Counted from the stretch's first letter, positions 34,652 through 45,770 are shown. The stretch is DNA of 64,000 nucleotides from Pseudomonas sp. Root71 (GCF_001429045.1 NZ_LMHY01000001.1:188888-252887), one strand, 5' to 3'. A program made the numbers and translations. Notes: generated by a model not told the origin, from the sequence alone.

Positions 34652-35581
34652 TTAGCCCGCGGCGACTTGCGCCGCTGGCTTGGCCACCGAGCACAGGCGA
34701 ATGGAGTCAGCGAGGATTTCAATCGCTTTCGGGCGCGGGAAGCTGGCGCGCCAGGCAATGGCCACGGTGCGGAACGGTACGGGTGCCGACAACGGACGCA
34801 CCTCGATCACGCCGGGGGCGTAGTGATGACTGTCGACTGCCGACAACGGCAGGATCGAAATCCCGAGACCCGAGGCGACCATGTGGCGAATGGTTTCCAG
34901 GGAGCTGGATTCCACCGTGGTGTGCTTGGCGCCGTCGTTGCCTTTGGTCAGGGTCGGGCAGGCTTCCAGCACCTGGTCGCGGAAGCAGTGGCCTTCGCCG
35001 AGCAGCAGCAGGCTCTTGTCGTTGAGCAGGCTGGCGTCGATGGATTCCTTTTGTGTCCACGGGTGCTGCGCCGGCATCAGCACGTAGAACGGCTCGTCGT
35101 AGAGCTGCAGGGTCAGCACGTCGGCTTCATTGAACGGCAGGGCGATGATGATCGCGTCGAGCTCGCCGTTGCGCAGTTTGTCGCGCAGCACGTGGGTGAA
35201 GTTTTCTTCAATGTACAACGGCATCTGCGGGGCGACCCGGTGCAATTGTGGAATCAGGTGCGGAAACAGGTACGGACCGACGGTGTAGATCGCGCCGACC
35301 TTGAGTGGGGCGGTCAGCTGGTTCTTGCCGGCCTGGGCCAGTTCGCGGATGCCTTGGGCCTGTTCCAATACCTTTTGGGCCTGGGCCACGATGCCTTCGC
35401 CGACCGGGGTCAGGCGCACGGCGCTTTTGCTGCGCTCGAAAATCAGCACACCGAGTTCGTCTTCAAGCTTTTTCACGCCTACCGACAGGGTCGGCTGGCT
35501 GACGTGGCAACGCTCGGCCGCGTGGCCGAAGTGCTGCTCTTGGGCGAGGGTAACGATGTAGCGCAATTCTGTGAGGGTCAT
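34652..35581 (-). CDS. oxyR: Hydrogen-peroxide sensor OxyR
   Basis: A 309-residue LysR-family regulator. The helix-turn-helix (about 18-40, FGHAAERCHVSQPTLSVGVK) and sensor domain contain the two redox cysteines at exactly 199 and 208 (GEGHCFRDQVLEACP), which form a disulfide on H2O2 exposure and switch on catalase and peroxidase genes. It is upstream of recG in one operon, an arrangement shared with P. aeruginosa. Confidence 0.97.
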   Translation of the reverse strand: MTLTELRYIVTLAQEQHFGHAAERCHVSQPTLSVGVKKLEDELGVLIFERSKSAVRLTPVGEGIVAQAQKVLEQAQGIRELAQAGKNQLTAPLKVGAIYTVGPYLFPHLIPQLHRVAPQMPLYIEENFTHVLRDKLRNGELDAIIIALPFNEADVLTLQLYDEPFYVLMPAQHPWTQKESIDASLLNDKSLLLLGEGHCFRDQVLEACPTLTKGNDGAKHTTVESSSLETIRHMVASGLGISILPLSAVDSHHYAPGVIEVRPLSAPVPFRTVAIAWRASFPRPKAIEILADSIRLCSVAKPAAQVAAG

Positions 35582-35685
35582 AGCAAGCGTCCATGTAGTT
35601 GCGGGCCAAGCATACCGGCTGCAATCGATAGACGCACGTTATCAGACTGAGTGCGTCGAGTGACACCGGGCAATGCGAAAGGCAA

Positions 35686-35763
35686 AAAAAGATCGCAGCC
35701 TGCGGCAGCTCCTACACGGGTTAATGTGATCCCTGTAGGAGCTGCCGCAGGCTGCGATCTTTT
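35686..35763. repeat. REPIN, family A
   Basis: AAAAAGATCGCAGCCTGCGG and its complement around a 22-base spacer, between oxyR's upstream side and the tonB stop. The A- and T-run edges make it a likely terminator for the tonB operon. Confidence 0.9.
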
Positions 35764-35776
35764 GATCTGCTGCTTT

Positions 35777-36526
35777 CTACCGCCGGCGTTTTTCCAGCGA
35801 ATACACAAAGGGTGCAACGATTTCGATGGAGCCATTGGTCAACATGTCGGGCGGTGGCTTGGGCAGCGGTTGAGCGCGGCGGATCATTTCCAGGGTGGCC
35901 CGGTCCAGATCGGCAGTGCCCGAGGCGCCTACCAGCTCGAACGACAACACATTGCCTTCGGCATCCACGACGAAACGCAGACGGTTCATGCCTTCCTTGC
36001 CCCGCGCCTGGGCACTTGCAGGGTACTTCTTGTACTTCTGCAGGTGTGCCAACAGCGTGCCTTGCCAGCTGGCCTTGGCCGCCATTTGAGCAGGCGACGG
36101 ACCCGGCGCAGGCTGGGCTGATTTCTCCGTCGGTGCCTGGGTCTGCTGGGTTTCGGCCGGTTTTTCTTCGGCCGGTTTTTCCTTCGGCGGCTCGGGTTTC
36201 TTCTCTACCGGCTTGGGCGGTTGCGGCTTCGGCTTGGGTTTGACCGGCTTGGGCACGGCAATTTCAGCTTTCGGCGCTTCAGCGAGCTTGGGTATCGGCA
36301 ATTCTTCAACCGGAGCCGGTGGCTGCGGCGGAGTGACGACCTTCGGCGGAGCAGGCGGTGGCGGGGCAGGAACCGGCGCCAGTTCGACCATCATTGCCTG
36401 GGGGGGCAATTCAATGGGCGGGCGGGCGGACCAGTTCAGCGCCAGCGCGATGGCCAGCGCGTGAACACCCAGCACCACGGCCAGGCTACCGCTGTAACGC
36501 GTCAGCTTATGGCGCGTCGTGATCAT
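35777..36526 (-). CDS. tonB: TonB energy transducer
   Basis: A 249-residue inner-membrane-anchored protein. An N-terminal hydrophobic helix (about 14-33) is followed by a proline/lysine-rich rod (about 48-150, EP and KP repeats) and a C-terminal TonB domain with YPASAQARGKEGMNRLRF. It transmits energy from ExbBD to outer-membrane receptors for siderophores and vitamins. Its ATG overlaps the exbD stop by four bases. It is the last gene of exbB-exbD-tonB. Confidence 0.94.
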   Translation of the reverse strand: MITTRHKLTRYSGSLAVVLGVHALAIALALNWSARPPIELPPQAMMVELAPVPAPPPPAPPKVVTPPQPPAPVEELPIPKLAEAPKAEIAVPKPVKPKPKPQPPKPVEKKPEPPKEKPAEEKPAETQQTQAPTEKSAQPAPGPSPAQMAAKASWQGTLLAHLQKYKKYPASAQARGKEGMNRLRFVVDAEGNVLSFELVGASGTADLDRATLEMIRRAQPLPKPPPDMLTNGSIEIVAPFVYSLEKRRR

Positions 36527-36951
36527 TTCTTGGCTGCCGTCTCGAGTCCGACCAGACCTACCTTCAGGTAACCGGCAGAGCGCAGGTTGTCCATCACGCT
36601 CATCAGGTCGCCGTAATCCACGCCTTTGTCGGCCTGGAAGAAGATTGTCGTGTCTTTCTTGCCCTGGGTCCTGGCGTCGAGGGTGGCACCGAGTGCTTCG
36701 GCCTTCACTTCGTCTTCACCGAGGAACAGGCGCTGGTCAGCCTTGACGCTGAGGAACACCGGTTTCTCTGGCCGCGGCGCCGGTTTGGCGGTGGACGCAG
36801 GCAGGTCGACCTTGATGTCCACGGTGGCCAGCGGGGCCGCCACCATGAAGATGATCAACAGCACCAACATCACGTCGATGAACGGCGTTACGTTGATTTC
36901 GTGGTTTTCGGACAGATCGTCGTCTGCCCCTTCTTTCAAATGCAGGCCCAT
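36523..36951 (-). CDS. exbD: ExbD proton-channel component
   Basis: A 142-residue protein with one N-terminal membrane helix (NVTPFIDVMLVLLIIFMVAA, about residues 19-40) that carries the essential proton-carrying aspartate. The periplasmic C-terminal domain follows. It works with ExbB to energise TonB. It lies six bases after exbB and overlaps tonB. Confidence 0.95.
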   Translation of the reverse strand: MGLHLKEGADDDLSENHEINVTPFIDVMLVLLIIFMVAAPLATVDIKVDLPASTAKPAPRPEKPVFLSVKADQRLFLGEDEVKAEALGATLDARTQGKKDTTIFFQADKGVDYGDLMSVMDNLRSAGYLKVGLVGLETAAKK

Positions 36952-36957
36952 GGCCGA

Positions 36958-37929
36958 TTACCCCACTTTCACCATGTGCGGTTGCGAGCTGCGCTCAGGC
37001 TGGTGGTCGAGGTCGCGGCTGACCAGCAGCAGGACCTGTGCCGACGCGTCGGACACCTGAGCCTTGTAACCGGCGATGGAGCGGGCAAAGACGTTGTAGA
37101 TCACGACCGCCGGGATCGCTGCAACCAGGCCCAGCGCGGTAGCCAGCAGGGCTTCGGCGATGCCGGGGGCGACGACGGCAAGGTTGGTGGTCTGGGTCTT
37201 GGCGATGCCGATGAAGCTGTTCATGATGCCCCATACGGTGCCGAACAGGCCGACAAACGGGGCGGTGGAACCGATGGTGGCCAGCACGCCGGTGCCGCTG
37301 CTCATGTTGCGACCGCAGGCCGCGACCAGGCGCTCAAGACGGAAGCTGACGCGTTCCTTGATGCCTTCTTTCTCACGGCTGTTGACCGACAGGCGCATCT
37401 CTTCGAGAGCATCATGTACCAGCAGGTTGGCCAGGGTGCCTTCCTTCGCCGCGGTAGCGCTGGCTTCCTTGAGGGAGGCGGATTTTTTCAGTTGGGCGAT
37501 TTCACCGCGCAGACGACGCTTGGCACCCATCAGCTCAAGCCCCTTGGCGATCCAGATAGTCCAGGTGATGATCGAGGCGATGGCCAGGCCGATCATCACG
37601 ATTTTCACGATGATGTCGGCATTCTTGTACATGCCCCATGGCGACAGGTCGTGGGCCATGCCCAGGGTGTTGTCGGCTTCGAGGACTTCAGGGACGTCTT
37701 CACCCAGTGTTTCTGCCGGTGCGGCCAGGGCCGGATCGGTCGCAACCGGAGCTACGGCCGGGGCGGCGTGATCGGCCGGAGCCGGCGCGGTGGTGGCAGG
37801 TGTGGCTGGCGCCTGGGCATCGGCGAAAGCGGCGACTGGCGCGAGCATCAGGCTGAGGAGCAGGGCGGCCACTGCGCTCCAGGCGCGAGGTCGTTTGGTT
37901 GGCGAAGCGGAGAATTGATTGCGTGTCAT
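36958..37929 (-). CDS. exbB: ExbB proton-channel component with long N-terminal extension
   Basis: A 323-residue protein. A signal-like helix (about 18-37) and an Ala/Pro-rich periplasmic stretch (about 38-95) precede the three-helix MotA/TolQ/ExbB domain (about 105-310), with TVWGIMNSF and ATALGLVAAIPAVVIYN. The extension is usual for Pseudomonas-type ExbB and absent from E. coli. It starts the operon. An AT-rich region upstream holds the promoter; I could not find a good Fur box. Confidence 0.94.
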   Translation of the reverse strand: MTRNQFSASPTKRPRAWSAVAALLLSLMLAPVAAFADAQAPATPATTAPAPADHAAPAVAPVATDPALAAPAETLGEDVPEVLEADNTLGMAHDLSPWGMYKNADIIVKIVMIGLAIASIITWTIWIAKGLELMGAKRRLRGEIAQLKKSASLKEASATAAKEGTLANLLVHDALEEMRLSVNSREKEGIKERVSFRLERLVAACGRNMSSGTGVLATIGSTAPFVGLFGTVWGIMNSFIGIAKTQTTNLAVVAPGIAEALLATALGLVAAIPAVVIYNVFARSIAGYKAQVSDASAQVLLLVSRDLDHQPERSSQPHMVKVG

Positions 37930-38117
37930 GCTGGCCGGACCTGAGAGAAAAAACGGGTGATGTTCTTCCAGGCCTCGAAGGCCGAGAACAAAAGTGGGGA
38001 GGCATTATTGCAATTAATTCTTGTTAACAAAAGTAATAGCGTCTCTTTTTTTCCTGCATTGCTAGCCGCCTGTCTATTGCCGGCGCTAGTCTGTGGCTTT
38101 GCGATGGGAGTTTTCTG

Positions 38118-38975
38118 ATGTCTGCGCCTACTGTTTTGATCGCCGGCTGCGGTGATGTCGGCAGCCGCCTGGCTACACAATTGCTGGCGGCGGGGTGGGA
38201 GGTCCATGGCCTTCGACGCGACGTTTCACGCCTGCCCAAGGGCGTCATCGGCGTGGCCGGTGACCTGTTCAACAAAGACTGCCCGGACACTTGGCCAATC
38301 GGCGCCGTGGATTACCTGGTGTATTGCGCGGCGGCCACCGATCACGACGAAGCCGGTTACCGCGCTGCGTATGTCCAGGGCCTGGAGCATGTGCTGGAGT
38401 GGCTGGACGACTACGGGCAGGTGCCCAACCGCCTGTTGTTCGTGTCCAGCAGCAGTGTCTACGGTCAGCAGAACGGCGAATGGGTCGACGAGGCCTCACC
38501 GGCCGTGGCGGCGGGCTATTCCGGGCGTGTGATGCTCGAAGCCGAGCAACTTGCCCTCAAAAGCGGCATTCCGGCGAGCATCGTGCGTCTGACCGGCATT
38601 TATGGTCCGGGCCGTGAGTGGCTGCTGACACAGGTTCGTCGGGGGTATCGCGTGGTAACCGATCCGCCGTTGTATGCCAATCGGATTCATGCCGACGACG
38701 CCGCGGGATTGATGGCATGCCTGCTTGAGGCGGATCGGCGTGGCGTAGCGCTGGATGATGTCTACATCGGCGTCGATGACGCGCCGGCAGCGCTGGCGGA
38801 TGTGGTGGGCTGGTTGCGTGAGTATCTGGGTGTGACCGAGTGGGCCGATGACGACAGCGTGCGTCGCACCGGCAGCAAACGCTGCAGCAATGCACGGGCA
38901 AAAGCGTTGGGCTGGACGCCGAAGTACCCGAGTTTCCGCGAGGGGTATGCGGCGATTCTTGAGGGGCGCTGCTGA
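38118..38975 (+). CDS. NAD-dependent epimerase/dehydratase-like (SDR) protein
   Basis: A 285-residue Rossmann-fold protein. The nucleotide loop is IAGCGDVGSRLA (residues 8-19). SSSSVYGQQNGEW carries the SDR serine/tyrosine region; the YxxxK position is not clear (GYSGRVMLEAEQL), so catalysis may be lost or altered. It resembles the extended SDR proteins annotated as YeeZ-like. It is divergent from exbB. Substrate unknown. Confidence 0.82.
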   Translation: MSAPTVLIAGCGDVGSRLATQLLAAGWEVHGLRRDVSRLPKGVIGVAGDLFNKDCPDTWPIGAVDYLVYCAAATDHDEAGYRAAYVQGLEHVLEWLDDYGQVPNRLLFVSSSSVYGQQNGEWVDEASPAVAAGYSGRVMLEAEQLALKSGIPASIVRLTGIYGPGREWLLTQVRRGYRVVTDPPLYANRIHADDAAGLMACLLEADRRGVALDDVYIGVDDAPAALADVVGWLREYLGVTEWADDDSVRRTGSKRCSNARAKALGWTPKYPSFREGYAAILEGRC

Positions 38976-38979
38976 TAGC

Positions 38980-39056
38980 AAAAGATCGCAGCCTGCGGCA
39001 GCTCCTACAGGTGTACATATAACCTTTGTAGGAGCTGCCGAAGGCTGCGATCTTTT
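38980..39056. repeat. REPIN, family A
   Basis: Inverted arms with AAAAGATCGCAGCC edges, 23-base spacer, right between two convergent genes. Likely to act as a terminator for both. Confidence 0.9.
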
Positions 39057-39063
39057 CAGGGAT

Positions 39064-39804
39064 TTATTGCTTTTCCAGCAGCCACTTGCGCTCACCCGGG
39101 GTGAACGAGGGCATCTCGTCCGCCTGCGCCGTGTTCACGGTCTGGAAAATCTCCAGCTCCTTGCCCTTGCGTGCAAAGATCCAGGCGTTGCCCTGGCCAT
39201 TGAGTTGCAGCCACATGTTGTCATTGCCGCCACTCATGGATGCGCAATCGCCGGCCAGGCACAACGCATAGCGGTCGCTGCCTGGCAGGCCGGTCACCTG
39301 GCCGTCGGCCTGGAATTGAACCGTGTTGCCTTCGCCCGGGCCGTTCACGATTGTCCAGCCGCCGCCCATGTAGGCGGAATACAGCGCACGTTCGAAGCTG
39401 GCGCCCATGGGTGCGCCATCCGGTACCTGGATCTGTACGCGGTCGAAGACTTGCTCGGGCTCGTTGTCGCTTGCGGACTGGCTCAGTTGCTTGCCGTCAC
39501 GCTTCAGCTCACTGGCCGAGCTGCCATAAAAGTCGACTTTCCAGGCGCCGGACTGTTCACCCAGCAGCTTGCCGTCGACATTTTCAAAACCGTTGGTGTA
39601 GCGGGCCTGACCGGCCTTGGTGTTGATGTCCCATTCCAGGTTCGGGCCATAGGCCTGGAGCGCTTCACGCAGGGGGACGCCTTTGGCGGCAGCATCGATC
39701 GCCACCTGGTTGATCCAGGTGCCGCTGATGTCGCGGTCGGCAGGGTTGCTGGCACATCCGCCCAGGAACAGGGCGAGCAGCGAGAGAGCAAGCGCGTTGC
39801 GCAT
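39064..39804 (-). CDS. Outer-membrane-type lipoprotein of unknown function
   Basis: A 246-residue protein with a lipoprotein signal (MRNALALSLLALFLGGC, lipobox LGGC). The mature part is rich in beta strands with GTWINQVAIDAAAKGVPLRE and GGGWTIVNGPGEGN. No family recognised. The ATG at 39804 follows AAAGGA; an extra upstream frame is not needed. Its partner is unknown. Confidence 0.82.
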   Translation of the reverse strand: MRNALALSLLALFLGGCASNPADRDISGTWINQVAIDAAAKGVPLREALQAYGPNLEWDINTKAGQARYTNGFENVDGKLLGEQSGAWKVDFYGSSASELKRDGKQLSQSASDNEPEQVFDRVQIQVPDGAPMGASFERALYSAYMGGGWTIVNGPGEGNTVQFQADGQVTGLPGSDRYALCLAGDCASMSGGNDNMWLQLNGQGNAWIFARKGKELEIFQTVNTAQADEMPSFTPGERKWLLEKQ

Positions 39805-39845
39805 GGGTGGAATCCTTTCAAGCATTCTTTTACAGCAGAGCAGTC

Positions 39846-39866
39846 GGCGCAGCCCGTGGCTGCGCC
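39846..39866 (-). terminator. Stem-loop after ridA
   Basis: GGCGCAGCC / GGCTGCGCC around a 3-base loop, 8 bases past the ridA stop. There is no T-run, so termination is uncertain. Confidence 0.5.
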
Positions 39867-39873
39867 GTACGCT

Positions 39874-40254
39874 TTACTCGATGACCAGGATGGCATCCAT
39901 TTCAACCTGCGAACCCTTTGGCAGGGCTGCTACGCCGATGGCGGCGCGGGCAGGGTAAGGCTGGTCGAAGTACTTGCCCATGATCTCGTTGACCTTGGCG
40001 AAGTGGCTCAGGTCGGTGAGGAAGATGTTCAGCTTGACGATGTCCTTGAACGAACCGCCAGCAGCTTCAGCCACGGCCTTGAGGTTCTCGAACACCTGGA
40101 CGGTCTGGGCTTCGAAGCCTTCGACCAGTTCCATGGTTTTTGGGTCCAGGGGAATCTGACCCGACATGTAAACGGTGTTGCCAGCCTTGATCGCCTGGGA
40201 GTAAGTACCGATGGCGGCCGGGGCCTTGTCGCTGGTGATAACAGTCTTGGTCAT
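39874..40254 (-). CDS. ridA: RidA enamine/imine deaminase
   Basis: A 126-residue YjgF/RidA protein that hydrolyses reactive 2-aminoacrylate and related imines made by PLP enzymes. The family pattern [20 protein letters not shown] is at the start, with the catalytic arginine in [16 protein letters not shown] and the final EMDAILV. It follows spoT by 37 bases, the usual Pseudomonas order. Confidence 0.96.
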   Translation of the reverse strand: MTKTVITSDKAPAAIGTYSQAIKAGNTVYMSGQIPLDPKTMELVEGFEAQTVQVFENLKAVAEAAGGSFKDIVKLNIFLTDLSHFAKVNEIMGKYFDQPYPARAAIGVAALPKGSQVEMDAILVIE

Positions 40255-40291
40255 TGATGACTCCTTGTAATGAGGTGGCTACGTTTGCGAG

Positions 40292-42397
40292 CTATGCACG
40301 CATGCGGGTGATGCGAATCACCCCGGTCAGGGCGCGCAGTTTCTTGATCACGCGGGCCAGGTGCACACGGTCGTGTACGCTGACCACCAACTGGACCACG
40401 CTGATGCGACCATCGCGTTCGTCCATGCTGATTTTCTCGATGTTGCCGTCGGCGGCGTTGACGCTGCTGGCCAACAGGGCGATCAGGCCGCGCTGGTGTT
40501 CCAGCTCGACGCGCAGTTCGACGTTGAATTCGCCGGTGACATCCTTGGCCCACGAGAGCTGGATGCATTTTTCCGGGTTGTGGCGGATTTCGCTGATGTT
40601 GCGGCAGTTGTCCAGGTGCACGACCATGCCTTTGCCGGCGGACAGGTGGCCGACAATCGGGTCGCCCGGGATCGGCGTGCAGCACTTGGCGTAGCTGAGC
40701 ACCAGGCCTTCGGTTCCGCGAATCGCCAGCGGGCCTTCTGCACTTGGCAACTGTTCGCCTTCGCCCAGCAACCGGCGGGCCACCACATAGGCCATGCGAT
40801 TGCCCAGGCCGATGTCTTCGAGCAAATCTTCGATCAGTTCCAGGCGGTACTCGACGAGCATGGCCTTGACGCGTTCGGCCGGGATTTTCTCCAGCGAGCT
40901 GTCGAAGCCGTTGAGGACCTTGTTCAGCAGGCGCTCGCCGAGGCTGATGGATTCGGAGCGGCGTTGCAGTTTCAGGGCATGGCGAATGTGCGTGCGCGCC
41001 TTGCCGGTGACCACGAAGTTGAGCCAGGCCGGGTTCGGCCGCGCGCCGGGAGCGCTGACGATCTCGACCGTGGAGCCGCTTTGCAGCGGTTCGGACAGCG
41101 GCGCGAGACGACGATTGATACGGCAGGCAATGCAGCTGTTGCCCACGTCGGTGTGAACCGCGTAAGCGAAGTCGACCGCCGTGGAGCCCTTGGGCAGTTC
41201 CATGATCCGGCCTTTGGGCGTGAACACGTAGACCTCGTCCGGGAACAGGTCGATCTTCACGCTTTCGATGAATTCCAGCGAGTTGCCGGCGCGTTGCTGC
41301 ATCTCCAGCACGCCCTTGACCCACTGGCGGGCGCGGGCATGGGTGCCTTTGGGCTGCTCGTCGCCGCTGGATTTGTACAGCCAATGGGCGGCGATGCCGT
41401 TGTTGGCCATCTCTTCCATTTCACGGGTGCGGATCTGGATCTCGATCGGAACACCGTGCATGCCGAACAGCGTGGTGTGCAGCGACTGATAGCCGTTGGC
41501 CTTGGGGATCGCGATGTAATCCTTGAAACGCCCTGGCAGTGGTTTATATAAGTTATGTACAGCACCCAGCACGCGGTAGCAGGTATCGACCTTGTCGACG
41601 ATGATCCGGAACGCGTAGACGTCCATGATCTCGTTGAAGGCCCGACGCTTGCCGCGCATTTTCTTGTAGATGCCGTAGAGGTGTTTCTGGCGACCGCTGA
41701 CCTCGCCCTGGATGCCATCGATGGCCAGGCAGTGGCTTAAGGATTCTTCGATCTTGTTGACGATTTCCTTGCGGTTGCCCCGGGCGCGTTTGACCGCCTG
41801 GTAGATCCGCGCGGAACGCATCGGGTGCATGGCCTTGAAGCCAAGGTCTTCGAACTCTATGCGGATGGCGTGCATGCCCAGCCGGTTGGCGATGGGTGCA
41901 TAGATTTCCAGGGTTTCCTTGGCGATGCGCCGGCGTTTTTCGCCGGACAGCACTTCCAGCGTGCGCATGTTGTGCAGGCGGTCGGCCAGCTTGACCAGGA
42001 TCACGCGAATGTCGCGGGCCATGGCCATGGCCATTTTCTGGAAGTTTTCGGCTTGGGCTTCGGCCTTGGTCTCGAAGTTCATCTGGGTCAGTTTGCTGAC
42101 CCCGTCGACCAGTTCGGCCACGGTTTCACCGAACTGCGCTTGCAGCGCTTCCTTGGCAATACCGGTGTCTTCGATCACGTCATGCAGCATCGCGGCCATC
42201 AGGCTCTGATGGTCCATGTGCATGTCGGCAAGAATATTCGCAACCGCGAGTGGGTGCGTGACGTACGCCTCGCCGCTACGGCGGCGTTGGCCGTCGTGGG
42301 CTTGCTCGGCGTAGAAATACGCTCGGCGGACCAGGTTGACCTGGTCCTTGCCGAGGTAGGCCGATAAGCGATCGGCGAGGGCGTCTATGCTCGGCAT
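40292..42397 (-). CDS. spoT: Bifunctional (p)ppGpp synthetase/hydrolase SpoT
   Basis: A 701-residue RelA/SpoT enzyme. The hydrolase HD domain has HD at residues 72-73 (LHDVIEDT), so it should be active. The synthetase domain (about 230-340) contains GRQKHLYGIYKKM and YIAIPKANGYQSLHT. The TGS domain (about 385-445, DEVYVFTPKGR), the zinc-finger-like helix and a C-terminal ACT domain follow. It sets the stringent-response level and answers to carbon and fatty-acid starvation. It lies between rpoZ and ridA in the conserved operon. Confidence 0.97.
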   Translation of the reverse strand: MPSIDALADRLSAYLGKDQVNLVRRAYFYAEQAHDGQRRRSGEAYVTHPLAVANILADMHMDHQSLMAAMLHDVIEDTGIAKEALQAQFGETVAELVDGVSKLTQMNFETKAEAQAENFQKMAMAMARDIRVILVKLADRLHNMRTLEVLSGEKRRRIAKETLEIYAPIANRLGMHAIRIEFEDLGFKAMHPMRSARIYQAVKRARGNRKEIVNKIEESLSHCLAIDGIQGEVSGRQKHLYGIYKKMRGKRRAFNEIMDVYAFRIIVDKVDTCYRVLGAVHNLYKPLPGRFKDYIAIPKANGYQSLHTTLFGMHGVPIEIQIRTREMEEMANNGIAAHWLYKSSGDEQPKGTHARARQWVKGVLEMQQRAGNSLEFIESVKIDLFPDEVYVFTPKGRIMELPKGSTAVDFAYAVHTDVGNSCIACRINRRLAPLSEPLQSGSTVEIVSAPGARPNPAWLNFVVTGKARTHIRHALKLQRRSESISLGERLLNKVLNGFDSSLEKIPAERVKAMLVEYRLELIEDLLEDIGLGNRMAYVVARRLLGEGEQLPSAEGPLAIRGTEGLVLSYAKCCTPIPGDPIVGHLSAGKGMVVHLDNCRNISEIRHNPEKCIQLSWAKDVTGEFNVELRVELEHQRGLIALLASSVNAADGNIEKISMDERDGRISVVQLVVSVHDRVHLARVIKKLRALTGVIRITRMRA

Positions 42398-42454
42398 GAT
42401 GTCTCCTGCCGTAAGCTTTTATCCCGCGCCGTGCTACGTCGACCAGGCATAGGC

Positions 42455-42718
42455 TTAGACGGCCTCGTTGGACTCGTCCTCGAATGCAGCAAAAAGCGGT
42501 TCATCTTCAACGATTTCGGCTTCGGCGATAGCTGCGTAGTCGATCAGGCCTTCAGCGATTTCACGCAGGGCGACGACGGTAGGCTTGTCGTTTTCCCATG
42601 CTACTTTCGGCTCTTTGCCGCCGGTGGCCAGTTGACGGGCACGCTTGGTAGAGAGCATGACCAGCTCAAAGCGGTTATCCACGTGTTCTAGGCAGTCTTC
42701 AACGGTTACGCGGGCCAT
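42455..42718 (-). CDS. rpoZ: RNA polymerase omega subunit
   Basis: An 87-residue subunit that helps assemble RNA polymerase and binds ppGpp at the beta-prime interface. The conserved [20 protein letters not shown] start and RARQLATGG helix are seen. It lies 57 bases before spoT, linking target and maker of ppGpp. Confidence 0.97.
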   Translation of the reverse strand: MARVTVEDCLEHVDNRFELVMLSTKRARQLATGGKEPKVAWENDKPTVVALREIAEGLIDYAAIAEAEIVEDEPLFAAFEDESNEAV

Positions 42719-42885
42719 GGTCTTCCTCGTAGCAAATGCAATATGCGCGCTGCCCGGATGGGCGAGCGGACTCGACAGTTTAAAAAATCACCAGCGTTTA
42801 GGGAAGCGCTGATTTTTTGACCAAGCCCTTCAACGCGCTGCAAGTGCCAATGTAAAGCCCTTGCAGCGGTTTTGGGAAGAGCTGA

Positions 42886-44383
<1,498 letters not shown>

Positions 44384-44584
44384 GGAGGTACCTCGCAGGC
44401 AGATCGGCACAGAACCGAGGTTCCGGGAATCCGATATCAATGAATTAAAGCCGACTGGCAGCAAAGGCGCAGGATTGTAGCGCAGTGGCGCGGATGCGCC
44501 CAAACACACAGTGTGACAAAGAGCGGCAGGCCTGCACCGACGCGCGGTGCAGAGCCCTCGGTCGTCGGCGGAATTTTTTAGAAG

Positions 44585-44613
44585 TGCCCAGTGGCGGCCG
44601 TCGGCTCTATAAT
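44585..44613 (+). promoter_or_regulatory. Promoter of rph
   Basis: A perfect -10 TATAAT (44608-44613) lies 17 bases after a weak -35 TGCCCA (44585-44590). Transcription would start about 30 bases before the rph ATG. Confidence 0.65.
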
Positions 44614-44650
44614 GCTCCGCAGTTTTCCGTCCCCAGTACAGGTACTCCCT

Positions 44651-45373
44651 ATGATACGTCCAAGTGGTCGCGCTGCCGATCAGCTCCGCTCGATCCGCAT
44701 CACCCGCAACTACACCAAACACGCCGAGGGTTCTGTGCTGGTCGAGTTCGGCGATACCAAGGTCATTTGTACCGTCAGCGTTGAACCGGGCGTACCGCGT
44801 TTCCTGAAGGGCCAGGGCCAGGGCTGGCTGACCGCCGAGTACGGCATGCTGCCGCGCGCTACCGGCGAGCGTAACCAGCGTGAAGCCAGCCGTGGCAAGC
44901 AAGGCGGCCGCACCCTGGAAATCCAGCGTCTGATCGGCCGCTCCCTGCGCGCTGCGCTGGACATGTCCAAGCTCGGTGACGTCACCCTGTACGTCGACTG
45001 TGACGTGATCCAGGCTGATGGCGGCACCCGCACCGCGTCGATCACCGGTTCCATGGTTGCGCTGATCGATGCCTTGAAAGTGATCAAGAAGCGTGGCGGC
45101 CTGAAGGGCGGTGACCCGATCAAGCAGATGATCGCTGCGGTTTCCGTGGGCATGTACAAGGGTGAGCCTGTGCTTGACCTCGATTATCTGGAAGACTCGG
45201 CCGCCGAGACCGACCTGAACGTGGTGATGACCAGTGCTGGCGGTTTCATCGAAGTCCAGGGCACTGCCGAAGGCGCGCCGTTCCAGCCTGAAGAGCTGAA
45301 CGCGATGCTTGAGTTGGCGAAGAAAGGCATGAACGAGATCTTCGAATTGCAAAAGGCCGCACTGGCCGACTGA
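44651..45373 (+). CDS. rph: Ribonuclease PH
   Basis: A 240-residue phosphorolytic 3'-5' exoribonuclease that trims tRNA 3' ends. It begins [15 protein letters not shown]; the phosphate-binding [18 protein letters not shown] and [11 protein letters not shown] are intact, so it is not the frameshifted form known from E. coli K-12. It is divergent from yicC and followed 28 bases later by the DUF4870 gene. Confidence 0.97.
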   Translation: MIRPSGRAADQLRSIRITRNYTKHAEGSVLVEFGDTKVICTVSVEPGVPRFLKGQGQGWLTAEYGMLPRATGERNQREASRGKQGGRTLEIQRLIGRSLRAALDMSKLGDVTLYVDCDVIQADGGTRTASITGSMVALIDALKVIKKRGGLKGGDPIKQMIAAVSVGMYKGEPVLDLDYLEDSAAETDLNVVMTSAGGFIEVQGTAEGAPFQPEELNAMLELAKKGMNEIFELQKAALAD

Positions 45374-45401
45374 CTGGAATGCCCCAGACAAGGAGGACAC
45401 C

Positions 45402-45770
45402 ATGAGTGACGAGCAACTGCCGCTGCCTACGCCGAGCCAAGAGGTGCGTCAGTGGGCCATGTTTTGCCACTTGTCCGCCTTGCTGGGGATCTGGATTCCG
45501 TTCGGCACGATCATAGGCCCGCTGATTCTCTGGCAGATGAAGCGCGAGATGGACCCGTTCATCGACGCTCAGGGCAAGGAAGCTCTGAACTTTCAGTTAA
45601 CCGTGGCGATCGCCTCGGCTATCTGCTTCCTGCTGATGCTGGTGATTATCGGGTTCTTCCTGTTTGGCCTGATCGCGATCGGTGCGCTGGTGCTGACGAT
45701 CATTGCCGGGGTGAAGGCCAATGAGGGGCAGCCTTATCGCTACCCGTTCACATGGCGGTTGATCAAGTAA
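45402..45770 (+). CDS. DUF4870 membrane protein
   Basis: A 122-residue inner-membrane protein with three hydrophobic segments (about 20-42, 62-83 and 85-104) and the family pattern MFCHLSALLGIW, GKEALNFQ. No function is known. It follows rph with AAGGAGG before the ATG and ends at a strong terminator, so the two are one operon. Confidence 0.9.
   Translation: MSDEQLPLPTPSQEVRQWAMFCHLSALLGIWIPFGTIIGPLILWQMKREMDPFIDAQGKEALNFQLTVAIASAICFLLMLVIIGFFLFGLIAIGALVLTIIAGVKANEGQPYRYPFTWRLIK

Noticed and set aside
32624..35650. A very long open frame (about 1000 codons) on the plus strand over recG and oxyR.
   Set aside because: It is the antisense of two certain genes. High GC third positions leave the opposite strand open. 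Its composition (rich in H, Q, G, V, R) resembles no family.
37930..38117. A Fur box in the AT-rich region before exbB.
   Set aside because: The best alignment around 38005-38030 matched fewer than half of the 19 consensus positions, so I do not call it.
44384..45403. An upstream extension of the yicC frame through rph.
   Set aside because: It is antisense to rph; the ATG at 44383 with GAGG gives the normal YicC start.
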